From contig JAMPFC010000017.1 in NCBI GenBank assembly GCA_023664685.1, forward strand, positions 1-42,166: a DNA stretch of 42,166 nucleotides. Reading direction: 5' to 3'. Shown here one piece after another: positions 31,988 to 40,037 of this stretch. The notes beneath the pieces were generated by a model. That model ran no database searches, was not told where the DNA came from, and worked only from the letters and a program-made list of their open reading frames with translations. The number at the start of each line of letters is the position of its first letter. Position 1 is the first letter of the stretch. The stretch is from Roseburia sp. (GTDB lineage: Bacteria > Bacillota > Clostridia > Lachnospirales > Lachnospiraceae). Position numbers and translations under genes: made by a program.

Positions 31988-34156
31988 ATGGGCGAGACAA
32001 AAAAGTACCTTGATGAATCTTTGTCCTTTGAGGAGAGGGCAGAGGCACTTGTGTCAGAGATGACGCTTGAGGAGAAGGTGTACCAGACCCTTCACGGAGC
32101 GCCGGCGATCGAGCGGTTGGACGTGAAAGCTTATAACTATTGGAACGAGGCGCTTCACGGCGTGGCAAGAGCCGGAACCGCTACGGTATTTCCCCAAGCA
32201 ATCGGACTGGCGGCGGCTTTTGATGAAGATTTTATGGAGAAGATCGCGATCGCTGTCTCTGACGAGGGGCGTGCCAAATTCAATGCCCAGCAAAAATTTG
32301 GTGACTATGATATTTACAAAGGACTGACCTTCTGGTCTCCGAATGTAAATATATTCCGCGATCCCAGATGGGGCCGCGGGCATGAGACGTTTGGAGAGGA
32401 TCCGTACCTTACTTCCCGGCTCGGTGTGAGATTTATCGAAGGGATGCAGGGAAACGATGACAAATATATGAAAGTGGCGGCGTGTGCCAAGCATTTTGCA
32501 GTGCATTCCGGGCCGGAGGACGAGAGGCACAGCTTCAATGCAATCTCCTCGGAACAGGATTTGCGGGAGACGTATCTTCCGGCATTCAAGGCATGTGTGA
32601 AAGAGGCGGGTGTGGAGGTCGTGATGGGCGCCTACAACCGCACAAACGATGAGCCATGCTGCGGCAGTAAGCGGCTGCTTGAGGATATCCTGCGGGGCGA
32701 GTGGGGCTTTCAGGGGCATGTGACGTCGGATTGTTGGGCGATCAAAGATTTTCATGAGTTCCATATGGTGACGTCTACACCTGTAGAAAGTGTTTCCCTT
32801 GCGATGAACCGCGGCTGCGATTTGAACTGCGGAAATATTTACGGAAATCTGCTCAAGGCGGTAAAAGATGGTCTTGTGACAGAAGAGACGATCAGCCGCG
32901 CAGTAACGAGATTGTTTACAACACGTATGAAGCTTGGGCTGTTTGATCCGCAGGAAAAAGTGCCATATAACGTGATCGACTACCGTGTGGTAGATTGTGA
33001 GGAACATAAGAGATTAAATGAGGAGGCTGCAAGGAAGAGTGCGGTGCTTTTGAAAAATGAAAAGAACCTGCTTCCGTTAGACTTGTCTGGCATAAAGACG
33101 ATCGGAGTAGTCGGCCCGAATGCGAACAATCGAAAAGCCCTCGTAGGAAATTATGAGGGGACAGCGTCAGAGTACATAACGATCCTTGAGGGAATCCAGA
33201 GATTTGTGGGAGAAGATGTACGGGTTATGTATTCCGAGGGATGCCATTTGTGCAAAGACCGGATACAGGGCTTGTCGCAGGGGAATGACCGGATGTCCGA
33301 AGTCCGTGCTGTGGCAGAGGCGTCGGATGTGATCATTGCCTGTCTGGGATTAGATGCCAGTCTCGAGGGAGAAGAGGGCGATGAGGGAAATGAGTTTGCC
33401 AGTGGGGATAAGCCGAACTTGGAGCTTCCGGGGCTTCAAGAAGAGGTTTTGAAAGAACTCGTAAAATCCGGAAAGCCTGTTGTTCTCGTACTTCTTTCCG
33501 GAAGTGCGCTTGCGGTTCCGTATGCGGATGAGCATGTTCCTGCCATTCTACAAGGGTGGTATCCGGGAGCAAGAGGCGGAAAGGCGATCGCAGAGCTTCT
33601 TTTTGGCAGACATTGTCCGGAGGGGAAACTCCCGGTTACGTTCTACCGCACAACAGAAGAATTGCCGGATTTTAAAGATTATTCGATGAAAAACCGCACA
33701 TACCGCTATATGAAGCAGGAGGCGCTATATCCGTTTGGGTATGGCCTGAGTTATACGAAATTTGCACTCAGTGGCACGGAACTTTCCTCGGATTCGATCG
33801 AGGAGGGAGGAAGCATTGCCATCCGGACTTCGATCCGAAATACCGGAGAGACAGCAGGCTCGGAGACGATACAGGTATACATCCGTGCCTGTGTGGAGGA
33901 TGCGCCGAATTATCAGTTGAAGGCGCTGAAAAAGGTGTCGCTGAAACCCGGTGAGACAAAGGAAGTTACACTGGCGCTAAGGGCAGAGGACTTTGCACTG
34001 TACAACAAAGAAGGCGTTAAGATTTTAAATGCATGCGAGCATGAGGTTTACGTGGGGACGTTCCAGCCGGACAGAAGAAGTGTGAAGCTGACCGGAACAG
34101 AGCCGGAAAAATATATCGTGAAACATACCGGTGAGGCTGTGGTCATACCGGAATAA
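31988..34156 (+). CDS. Glycoside hydrolase family 3 (beta-xylosidase/beta-glucosidase)
   Basis: About 722 residues. The frame is open from 31958, but AGGAGGA (31977-31983) selects the ATG at 31988. Order of domains: GH3 barrel (1-310) with WNEALHGVARAG, RDPRWGRGHETFGEDPY, CAKHFAVHSG and the nucleophile Asp248 in VTSDCW; the alpha/beta sandwich domain (about 345-560) with GPNANNRKALVGNY; and a C-terminal fibronectin-III-like domain (about 600-700). No signal peptide is present, so it is cytoplasmic. SDCWAI and ALHGV are typical of the xylosidase branch of GH3. It is expected to degrade imported xylooligosaccharides. It heads the group with GH67, uxuA and uxuB, with short gaps between the genes. 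Confidence 0.92.
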   Translation: MGETKKYLDESLSFEERAEALVSEMTLEEKVYQTLHGAPAIERLDVKAYNYWNEALHGVARAGTATVFPQAIGLAAAFDEDFMEKIAIAVSDEGRAKFNAQQKFGDYDIYKGLTFWSPNVNIFRDPRWGRGHETFGEDPYLTSRLGVRFIEGMQGNDDKYMKVAACAKHFAVHSGPEDERHSFNAISSEQDLRETYLPAFKACVKEAGVEVVMGAYNRTNDEPCCGSKRLLEDILRGEWGFQGHVTSDCWAIKDFHEFHMVTSTPVESVSLAMNRGCDLNCGNIYGNLLKAVKDGLVTEETISRAVTRLFTTRMKLGLFDPQEKVPYNVIDYRVVDCEEHKRLNEEAARKSAVLLKNEKNLLPLDLSGIKTIGVVGPNANNRKALVGNYEGTASEYITILEGIQRFVGEDVRVMYSEGCHLCKDRIQGLSQGNDRMSEVRAVAEASDVIIACLGLDASLEGEEGDEGNEFASGDKPNLELPGLQEEVLKELVKSGKPVVLVLLSGSALAVPYADEHVPAILQGWYPGARGGKAIAELLFGRHCPEGKLPVTFYRTTEELPDFKDYSMKNRTYRYMKQEALYPFGYGLSYTKFALSGTELSSDSIEEGGSIAIRTSIRNTGETAGSETIQVYIRACVEDAPNYQLKALKKVSLKPGETKEVTLALRAEDFALYNKEGVKILNACEHEVYVGTFQPDRRSVKLTGTEPEKYIVKHTGEAVVIPE

Positions 34157-34188
34157 GATTTATGCAGAAATGAGGTTAAGACAAAATT

Positions 34189-36207
34189 ATGAATTTGACG
34201 GATTATACAAAATGCTGGCTTGATCATAAGCCACTCTTGGAGGCGCAGAAACGACCGTGCTATTATCATCCTGTGCTTCTGGCAGAGGGACAGGTGGCGG
34301 CGACTGCCGGAGAGGAATACTGTGTTTCGATGAGCGGGATGCTCGGTGAGACACTCCATTTGTCTCATGAGGTCATGGAGGAGCCGGCGGTATTTCTCGA
34401 GATCGACGAGGAGATGGAGACAGATGCAGCCAGTGAGGAACTGGCACGCCAGACCTTTGTCATCCATGAGGAAGAGGACAGCATCATCATCACAGGAAAG
34501 ACAGAAAATGCTTTATTGCAGGGAGTGTTTGCCTTTTTGCGCATGGTCTGCCTTGACGAACTGGAGGAGAAGCTGCCATATACATGCACACCGTCTATGC
34601 CGCTCCGGATAATGAATCATTGGGACGACATGGATGGCAGTATCGAGAGAGGGTATTCGGGCAGATCCTTTTTCTATGAAGATTACAAAATGTTCTACAG
34701 CGATAGAATAGAAATGTATGCCCGGCTGATGGCTTCGATCGGAACAAATGCGATCGTGATCAACAATGTAAATGTCCATGAAAAGGAGACATATCTCATC
34801 ACGGATGTATATTTAGAGCAGGTAAAAAAATATGCCGATCTGTTTGCCAGATATGGGATCAAGCTGTTTTTGAGCGTCAACTTTGCCGCGCCGATGGAGC
34901 TTGGCGGGATCGCTGTCTCGGATCCACTGGATCATGATGTGATCGAGTGGTGGAAAGGGGCAGTAAAGCATATTTATGAGGTGATTCCCGGATTTGGCGG
35001 CTTTCTTGTAAAGGCGGATTCCGAGGGAAGACCCGGCCCATTTACTTATGGGCGCACTCATGCCGATGGCGCAAACATGCTTGCGAGGGCGCTGGCACCC
35101 TATGGGGGAACGGTCGTCTGGAGATGCTTTGTGTACAACTGCGGACAGGATTGGAGAGATCACAAGACTGACCGTGCCAGAGCGGCGTATGACCACTTCA
35201 TGCCATTAGACGGAACCTTTGATGACAATGTGATCCTGCAGATCAAGAACGGGCCGATGGATTTTCAGGTCAGGGAGCCTGTTTCCCCGCTTTTTGGCGG
35301 ACTGAAAAAGACGAATATGATCCTTGAGGTTCAGATCGCACAGGAATATACGGGACAGCAGATCGATCTTTGCTATCTGATTCCGATGTGGAAAGAGATT
35401 TTATCGTTTGATACGTATGGGGAAGGAGAGGGGACGACAGTAGAGAAGGTCGTCTCGGGAAAGAGTTACGGGCAGTCCCGATGCGGGATGGCGGGTGTGA
35501 TCAATACCGGAGACGATGCGAACTGGACGGGAAATGATCTTGCGGCAGCGAATCTTTATGGGTTTGGGCGGCTTTCGATGGACGCTTCACTGACAGCAGA
35601 GGAAATCGCCGCCGAGTGGACAAAACTGTCGCTTTCCAAAGAGGCTGAGGTCGTTGATACCGTCGTGCCGGTACTTTGTGATTCACTGTCTGCTTATGAA
35701 AAGTACAATGCGCCGCTTGGCATCGGCTGGATGGTGACGCCGCATTATCACTATGGCCCGAATATTGACGGATATGAATACGATCGGTGGGGGACATATC
35801 ACCGGGCGGATCTTCATGGCATCGGCGTTGACCGGACGATGGAGGGAACCGGCTATGTGAGCCAGTACAACGAACCGTGGCGCTCACTCTACGCAGATCT
35901 GCAGACGTGTCCGGAGGAGCTTTTACTTTTCTTCCATCACGTATCATATGACTACATGCTTAAGACCGGAAAGACGCTGATCCAGCATATTTATGACACG
36001 CATTTTGAAGGCGTGGAAGAGGTGGAGGAGTTCCAGAAAAAATGGGCTTCTCTGGAGGGAAAAGTGGAAGAGCGTGCGTTCCGGTGCGTGGCGGAGAGGT
36101 TTGAGAGACAGCTTGTGAACGCGAGAGAGTGGCGCGACCAAGTGAATACATATTTTTACCGTAAATGTGGCATTGGAGATGAAAAGGGAAGAAAAATATA
36201 CACGTAA
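34189..36207 (+). CDS. aguA: Alpha-glucuronidase, GH67
   Basis: A 672-residue cytoplasmic enzyme that removes (4-O-methyl)-glucuronic acid from the non-reducing end of aldouronic acids derived from glucuronoxylan. Family landmarks: an N-terminal domain (about 1-130), the NHWDDMDGSIERGY block (143-156), and catalytic residues in expected contexts: Glu279 (KADSEGRPGP, general acid), Asp358 (KNGPMDFQ) and Glu386 (QIAQEYTG). Length is normal. The GAGGTTAAG ribosome binding site lies just before the ATG. It fixes the likely substrate of the whole locus as glucuronoxylan oligosaccharides. Confidence 0.96.
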   Translation: MNLTDYTKCWLDHKPLLEAQKRPCYYHPVLLAEGQVAATAGEEYCVSMSGMLGETLHLSHEVMEEPAVFLEIDEEMETDAASEELARQTFVIHEEEDSIIITGKTENALLQGVFAFLRMVCLDELEEKLPYTCTPSMPLRIMNHWDDMDGSIERGYSGRSFFYEDYKMFYSDRIEMYARLMASIGTNAIVINNVNVHEKETYLITDVYLEQVKKYADLFARYGIKLFLSVNFAAPMELGGIAVSDPLDHDVIEWWKGAVKHIYEVIPGFGGFLVKADSEGRPGPFTYGRTHADGANMLARALAPYGGTVVWRCFVYNCGQDWRDHKTDRARAAYDHFMPLDGTFDDNVILQIKNGPMDFQVREPVSPLFGGLKKTNMILEVQIAQEYTGQQIDLCYLIPMWKEILSFDTYGEGEGTTVEKVVSGKSYGQSRCGMAGVINTGDDANWTGNDLAAANLYGFGRLSMDASLTAEEIAAEWTKLSLSKEAEVVDTVVPVLCDSLSAYEKYNAPLGIGWMVTPHYHYGPNIDGYEYDRWGTYHRADLHGIGVDRTMEGTGYVSQYNEPWRSLYADLQTCPEELLLFFHHVSYDYMLKTGKTLIQHIYDTHFEGVEEVEEFQKKWASLEGKVEERAFRCVAERFERQLVNAREWRDQVNTYFYRKCGIGDEKGRKIYT

Positions 36208-36245
36208 ACCAATTTGAATTTTTATATAGAAAGGATGAATAAGAA

Positions 36246-37316
36246 ATGGAGATGACATTGAGATGGTATGGCGAGGGAAACGATAGTGTAACGCTTGAGC
36301 AGATTCGCCAGATACCGGGTGTAAGCGGAGTGATCACAGCGCTTCATGATATCCCTGCCGGCGAGGCGTGGACATATGAGGATGTGATGAAGAGAAAGAA
36401 GGAGGTCGAGGCAAAAGGGCTGAAACTGGTCGGGATCGAGAGCATCAACGTGCATGAAGATATCAAGATCGGGCTTCCTTCGAGAGACGAGCTGATCGCC
36501 AATTATAATAAGTCGTTAGAGGCGGTCGGAAAGGCGGATATCCACCTTGTCTGCTACAATTTTATGCCGGTATTTGACTGGACGAGGACAGATCTTGCAA
36601 TGCCTCTTTCCGATGGCTCGACAGCACTTGCTTATGATTCTTCGATCATCGATGGGATCGATGCCAGTGAGATGTTCGACCGGATCGAGAAGGCCAGTGG
36701 CGGTTTTGTGATGCCCGGCTGGGAACCGAACCGGAGAGATGAGATCATGGATCTTTTTGAAAAATATAAGGATGTAACTGCCGATAAGCTCAGGGAAAAT
36801 TTCAAATATTTCCTTGATGGCATCATGCCGACCTGTGAGAAATATAAGATCAAGATGGCAGTCCATCCGGATGACCCAGCTTGGGATGTGTTCGGTCTGC
36901 CGCGCATCGTCACATGTGAGGAGGATCTTTTAAAGATCGCTTCCCTCAATGACAGCATCTACAATGGATTTACGTTCTGCACAGGCTCGCTTGGCAGCAA
37001 TTTGAATAACGACCTTCCGAACATCATCCGCAATCCGAAGATCGCAGAGCGGATTCATTTTGCACACATCCGGAACATCAAATATGAAAATGACCAGTTG
37101 TTCCACGAAGTATCCCACCTGTCTTCGGATGGAAATTTTGATATGTATGAGATCGTGAAAGCGCTGATCGATATGGGCTTTGACGGTGTGATCCGGCCTG
37201 ACCACGGACGTATGATCTGGGATGAGCAGGCGAGACCGGGCTACGGGCTTTATGACCGGGCGCTCGGCGTAGCATATTTAAATGGCCTGTGGGAAGCAAT
37301 CAAAAAGAATCAGTAA
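36246..37316 (+). CDS. uxuA: Mannonate dehydratase
   Basis: A 356-residue enzyme that dehydrates D-mannonate to 2-keto-3-deoxygluconate. Recognised from MTLRWYGEGNDSVTLEQIRQ at the start (20 residues), GVITALHDIPAGE, the metal-site blocks MAVHPDDPAWDVFGLPRI, TFCTGSLGS and FAHIRN, and RPDHGRMIW near the end. It follows the alpha-glucuronidase by 38 bases; AAAGGA lies about 11 bases before the ATG. It works directly after UxuB in glucuronate catabolism. Confidence 0.95.
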   Translation: MEMTLRWYGEGNDSVTLEQIRQIPGVSGVITALHDIPAGEAWTYEDVMKRKKEVEAKGLKLVGIESINVHEDIKIGLPSRDELIANYNKSLEAVGKADIHLVCYNFMPVFDWTRTDLAMPLSDGSTALAYDSSIIDGIDASEMFDRIEKASGGFVMPGWEPNRRDEIMDLFEKYKDVTADKLRENFKYFLDGIMPTCEKYKIKMAVHPDDPAWDVFGLPRIVTCEEDLLKIASLNDSIYNGFTFCTGSLGSNLNNDLPNIIRNPKIAERIHFAHIRNIKYENDQLFHEVSHLSSDGNFDMYEIVKALIDMGFDGVIRPDHGRMIWDEQARPGYGLYDRALGVAYLNGLWEAIKKNQ

Positions 37317-37329
37317 AGAGGGGGAAATT

Positions 37330-38943
37330 ATGAAGCTGACAGATTTAAATAACGAAGTTTCCAGTGTATGGGAGGAAAAGGGATATGAACTTCCTTCCTA
37401 TGACAGAGAAGCAGTAAAGAAAAATACAAAAGAGAAGCCGGCGTGGGTTCATTTCGGAGCGGGAAATATTTTCCGTGCGTTTCCGGCGGAAATCCTCCAG
37501 CGTTTGCTGAATGCGGGAAGTTATGACAAAGGCGTCATCGTAGCGGAGAGTTTTGACCATGAGATCATCACAAAGGCGTATAAACCGTATGACAGCCTCA
37601 GTCTTTCTGTCGTGTTGAAGGCGGACGGGACGATTGAGAAAAAGGTGGTGGGAAGTGTCGTGGAGGCTCTTGTCGCAGACCAGAGTGAGCCGGAGGATTT
37701 TGCGAGATTGTTTGAAATTTTTGAGTCGCCTTCCCTCCAGATGGCAAGTTTTACGATCACCGAAAAAGGATACAGCATTTATGATGGAAAGGGAAATATC
37801 CTTCCGGCCGCAGAGAAGGGATTTCATGAGGCACCGGAAAAGCAGGGACACTTGATGGGACGCGTGGCAGCGCTTTGCTACCGTCGTTTCCAGACCTGTA
37901 AGGCACCGGTCGCACTTTCCAGTATGGATAACTGCTCCCACAATGGGGATAAGTTGAAAGCGGGCGTCATGGCATTTGTTGAAGCTTGGGTAAAAAATGG
38001 CATCGTGGAAAAAGAATTTGAGCAGTATATGAAGGACGAGACAAAGGTATCTTTTCCGTGGTCGATGATCGACAAGATCACGCCGAGACCGGATGAAAAT
38101 GTCAAAGAAATGTTGGTAAAAGATGGGTTTGAGGATACGGAGCTGATCGTCACCAACCGGAATACGTATACGTCGCCATTTGTAAATTCCGAGGAGACCG
38201 GCTATCTTGTGATCGAGGATTCGTTCCCAAATGGAAGACCGCCTCTTGAGCAGGCAGGAATCCTTTTCACAGACCGGGAGACTGTGGATCAGGTGGAGAA
38301 AATGAAGGTTTGTACCTGCTTGAACCCACTCCACACAGCACTTGCAATCTATGGCTGTCTTCTTTCCTATACGTCAATCCACGGAGAGATGGAGGATAAA
38401 GAACTGTCTACTCTTGTAGAAAAAATGTGTTATCAGGAGGGGATGCCGGTCGTTGTCGACCCCGGTATCATTGATCCGAGGGATTTTGCGGATGCGGTAT
38501 TAAAACTCCGTCTTCCCAATCCGTTTATGCCGGATACGCCACAGCGTATCGTGACGGATACCTCGCAGAAGCTTCCGATCCGTTTTGGCGAGACGATCAA
38601 ATCATATATGGCAAAGGAAGACCTTGATGTAAATTCGCTGACACTGATTCCACTCGTGCTTGCCGGATGGTGCCGCTATCTGATGGGCATAAATGATCAG
38701 GGCGAACCGTTTGAGCAGAGTCCGGATCCAAGACTGGATGAGGCAAAGGCGCATGTAGCAGGGATCAAGCTTGGCGAAACGGACAATGTCCATGCCGCAC
38801 TGGAACCGATCTTAAAGGATAAGTCGATCTTTGCAGTCGATCTGTATGAGGCAGGGTTGGGAGAAAAGGTGGAAGGCATGTTTGCAGAGCTTATTGCAGG
38901 GAAGGGCGCTGTAAGAGAGACGTTGAAGAAGTATGTGGGGTAA
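37330..38943 (+). CDS. uxuB: D-mannonate oxidoreductase / fructuronate reductase (mannitol dehydrogenase family)
   Basis: A 537-residue long-chain dehydrogenase that reduces D-fructuronate to D-mannonate with NADH. The frame is open from 37282 within uxuA, but GGGGG before the ATG at 37330 sets the start. The N-terminal nucleotide-binding motif is HFGAGNIFRAF (41-51). Later family blocks are DNCSHNGDKL, VTNRNTYTSPFVNSEETGYLVIEDSFPNGRP (divided only for reading at ETG), NPLHTALAIYG and VDPGIIDP. It follows uxuA by 13 bases. Glucuronate isomerase, which would feed it with fructuronate, is not in the window. Confidence 0.93.
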   Translation: MKLTDLNNEVSSVWEEKGYELPSYDREAVKKNTKEKPAWVHFGAGNIFRAFPAEILQRLLNAGSYDKGVIVAESFDHEIITKAYKPYDSLSLSVVLKADGTIEKKVVGSVVEALVADQSEPEDFARLFEIFESPSLQMASFTITEKGYSIYDGKGNILPAAEKGFHEAPEKQGHLMGRVAALCYRRFQTCKAPVALSSMDNCSHNGDKLKAGVMAFVEAWVKNGIVEKEFEQYMKDETKVSFPWSMIDKITPRPDENVKEMLVKDGFEDTELIVTNRNTYTSPFVNSEETGYLVIEDSFPNGRPPLEQAGILFTDRETVDQVEKMKVCTCLNPLHTALAIYGCLLSYTSIHGEMEDKELSTLVEKMCYQEGMPVVVDPGIIDPRDFADAVLKLRLPNPFMPDTPQRIVTDTSQKLPIRFGETIKSYMAKEDLDVNSLTLIPLVLAGWCRYLMGINDQGEPFEQSPDPRLDEAKAHVAGIKLGETDNVHAALEPILKDKSIFAVDLYEAGLGEKVEGMFAELIAGKGAVRETLKKYVG

Positions 38944-39098
38944 GAAATCCTCTGCCTTGAGAAAGAGATAGGAAGTGGGAAATCCCATGCCTTGTGAAAG
39001 ACCGTTTGCACTATGGGAAGCACGAAACGGTATCGGACAGCAAAGGACGCTGTCCAGATACCGCCGGCTTCCCAAGTCTTTCCAAGGCAGGGGATTTC
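38944..39098. repeat. 155-nt nested inverted repeat after uxuB
   Basis: The outer arms GAAATCCTCTGCCTTG (38944-38959) and CAAGGCAGGGGATTTC (39083-39098) pair over 16 bp with one G-T wobble. A compact inner hairpin uses GGGAAGC (39015-39021) with GCTTCCC (39067-39073), CGGTATC (39028-39034) with GATACCG (39057-39063), and GGACAGC (39035-39041) with GCTGTCC (39049-39055). No ORF or T-run. Its right arm is shared with the dispersed repeat that follows. Confidence 0.7.
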
Positions 39099-39248
39099 TT
39101 GCTTCCTTGTTCTCGGCGGTTGGAACTGAGGTAGTTTCTTCCTATTAGATATAGATACTTCCCCGACAGAGGAGTACGCCCCATCCCCGCTTCTTCCAAA
39201 AGAGACTTGTGAGACCGCGAGCGGTCTCTTCGGGAAGAAGTGAGGTGG
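39087..39248. repeat. Dispersed structured repeat, copy A
   Basis: About 160 bp, from GGCAGGGGATTTCTTGC to GGAAGAAGTGAGGTGG. It matches copy B (39726-39939) almost base for base except for a few substitutions and a 56-nt insertion in B. Its 3' half folds: CTTCTTCC with GGAAGAAG and GAGACCGC with GCGGTCTC. Confidence 0.85.
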
Positions 39249-39250
39249 TC

Positions 39251-39279
39251 TTGTAAGGTAAAAATAAAATGTATATAAT
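39251..39279 (+). promoter_or_regulatory. Promoter of the GNAT gene
   Basis: TTGTAA (39251-39256) and TATAAT (39274-39279) with a 17-bp spacer, placed directly after repeat copy A. Confidence 0.65.
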
Positions 39280-39315
39280 TATAGCAGTGTTGAAAAAATT
39301 AGGAGGTACATAAAT

Positions 39316-39726
39316 ATGGTGATTTATGAAGAATTTGATGTTTCGGAGATGGCAGATGTTATAGGAATTTATGAGGAGGTTGGATGGAGTGCATATTTGC
39401 AGGATGTGGATAAGCTTTTTTCTGCGTTTGAAAATTCATTGTATTTGTTAGGAGCTTATGATAATGACGAGTTGATAGGATTTGCCAGAGTAGTAGGGGA
39501 TGGGGAGCATGTTGTTCTTGTTCAAGATTTGATCGTGAAGACGGAATATCAGAATAAGGGGATTGGAAGTTGTCTTTTTGAGAAAGTCATGAAGAAATAC
39601 CAGACAGTTAGGATGCGCATGGTTGTGACAGATTTAGAAGATAAACGGAATAATACCTTTTATCAAAAATTTGGGATGAAGGAACTGAAACAGTATGCCA
39701 TGATCGGATATGTGATGGAAAAGTAG
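39316..39726 (+). CDS. GNAT-family N-acetyltransferase
   Basis: A 136-residue single-domain GNAT. The acetyl-CoA pyrophosphate-binding motif is QNKGIG (residues 79-84) after strand 4 (VLVQDLIVK). The C-terminal part has NNTFYQKFGMKEL, which is the usual motif B region. The acceptor is unknown; close family members act on small amines, polyamines or protein N-termini. AGGAGG precedes the ATG. It lies between two copies of the structured repeat, and its first 53 bases recur exactly at 42114 at the window end. Confidence 0.88.
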   Translation: MVIYEEFDVSEMADVIGIYEEVGWSAYLQDVDKLFSAFENSLYLLGAYDNDELIGFARVVGDGEHVVLVQDLIVKTEYQNKGIGSCLFEKVMKKYQTVRMRMVVTDLEDKRNNTFYQKFGMKELKQYAMIGYVMEK

Positions 39727-39939
39727 GCAAGGGATTTCTTGCTTTCAGCGGTCGGAACTAAGGTAGTTTCTTCCTATTAGAATAGATACTTCCCCGACAG
39801 AGGAGTATGCCCCCATCCCCGCTTCTTCCAAGAGAGACTTGTGAGACCGCCAATATCAGGATCGTGTATTTTACGATCCGATATTGCTGCGTGTCGCACA
39901 GAGCGCGAGCGGTCTCTCCGGGAAGAAGTGGGGTGGGGG
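39726..39939. repeat. Dispersed structured repeat, copy B with a 56-nt insertion
   Basis: Second copy of the element at 39087, starting at the last base of the GNAT stop codon. Relative to copy A it carries an extra 56 nt (39851-39906) exactly in the apical loop. The extra piece itself folds: CAATATC/GATATTG and GGATCGT/ACGATCC, and TGCG/CGCA. Confidence 0.85.
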
Positions 39940-39950
39940 AGTTTTTTCTT
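39810..39950 (+). terminator. Large branched terminator formed by repeat copy B
   Basis: The outer stem joins 39810-39829 (CCCCCATCCCC then GCTTCTTCC) with 39921-39939 (GGAAGAAG then TGGGGTGGGGG), about 19 bp, followed by a run of six T (39942-39947). Inner stems include GAGAGAC with GTCTCTC-like pairing. It would stop the GNAT transcript. Confidence 0.65.
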
Positions 39951-39985
39951 ATTTGTTGTTATCAAGAATAGTTTTGAAGTTCTAT

Positions 39986-40014
39986 TTTACAGGTTGTATG
40001 AGTTAAGGTATACT
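39986..40014 (+). promoter_or_regulatory. Promoter of the metallophosphoesterase gene
   Basis: TTTACA (39986-39991) and TATACT (40009-40014) with a 17-bp spacer, about 24 bases before the start codon. Confidence 0.65.
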
Positions 40015-40037
40015 ATATGTGAGAGTGAGGTGATCAT

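Noticed and set aside
32054-33007. 317-codon minus-strand frame opposite the GH3 gene
   Set aside because: Shadow of a clear GH3 gene; no ribosome binding site or recognisable motif.
37345-38334. 329-codon minus-strand frame opposite uxuB
   Set aside because: Shadow of a well-conserved gene; composition typical of antisense frames.
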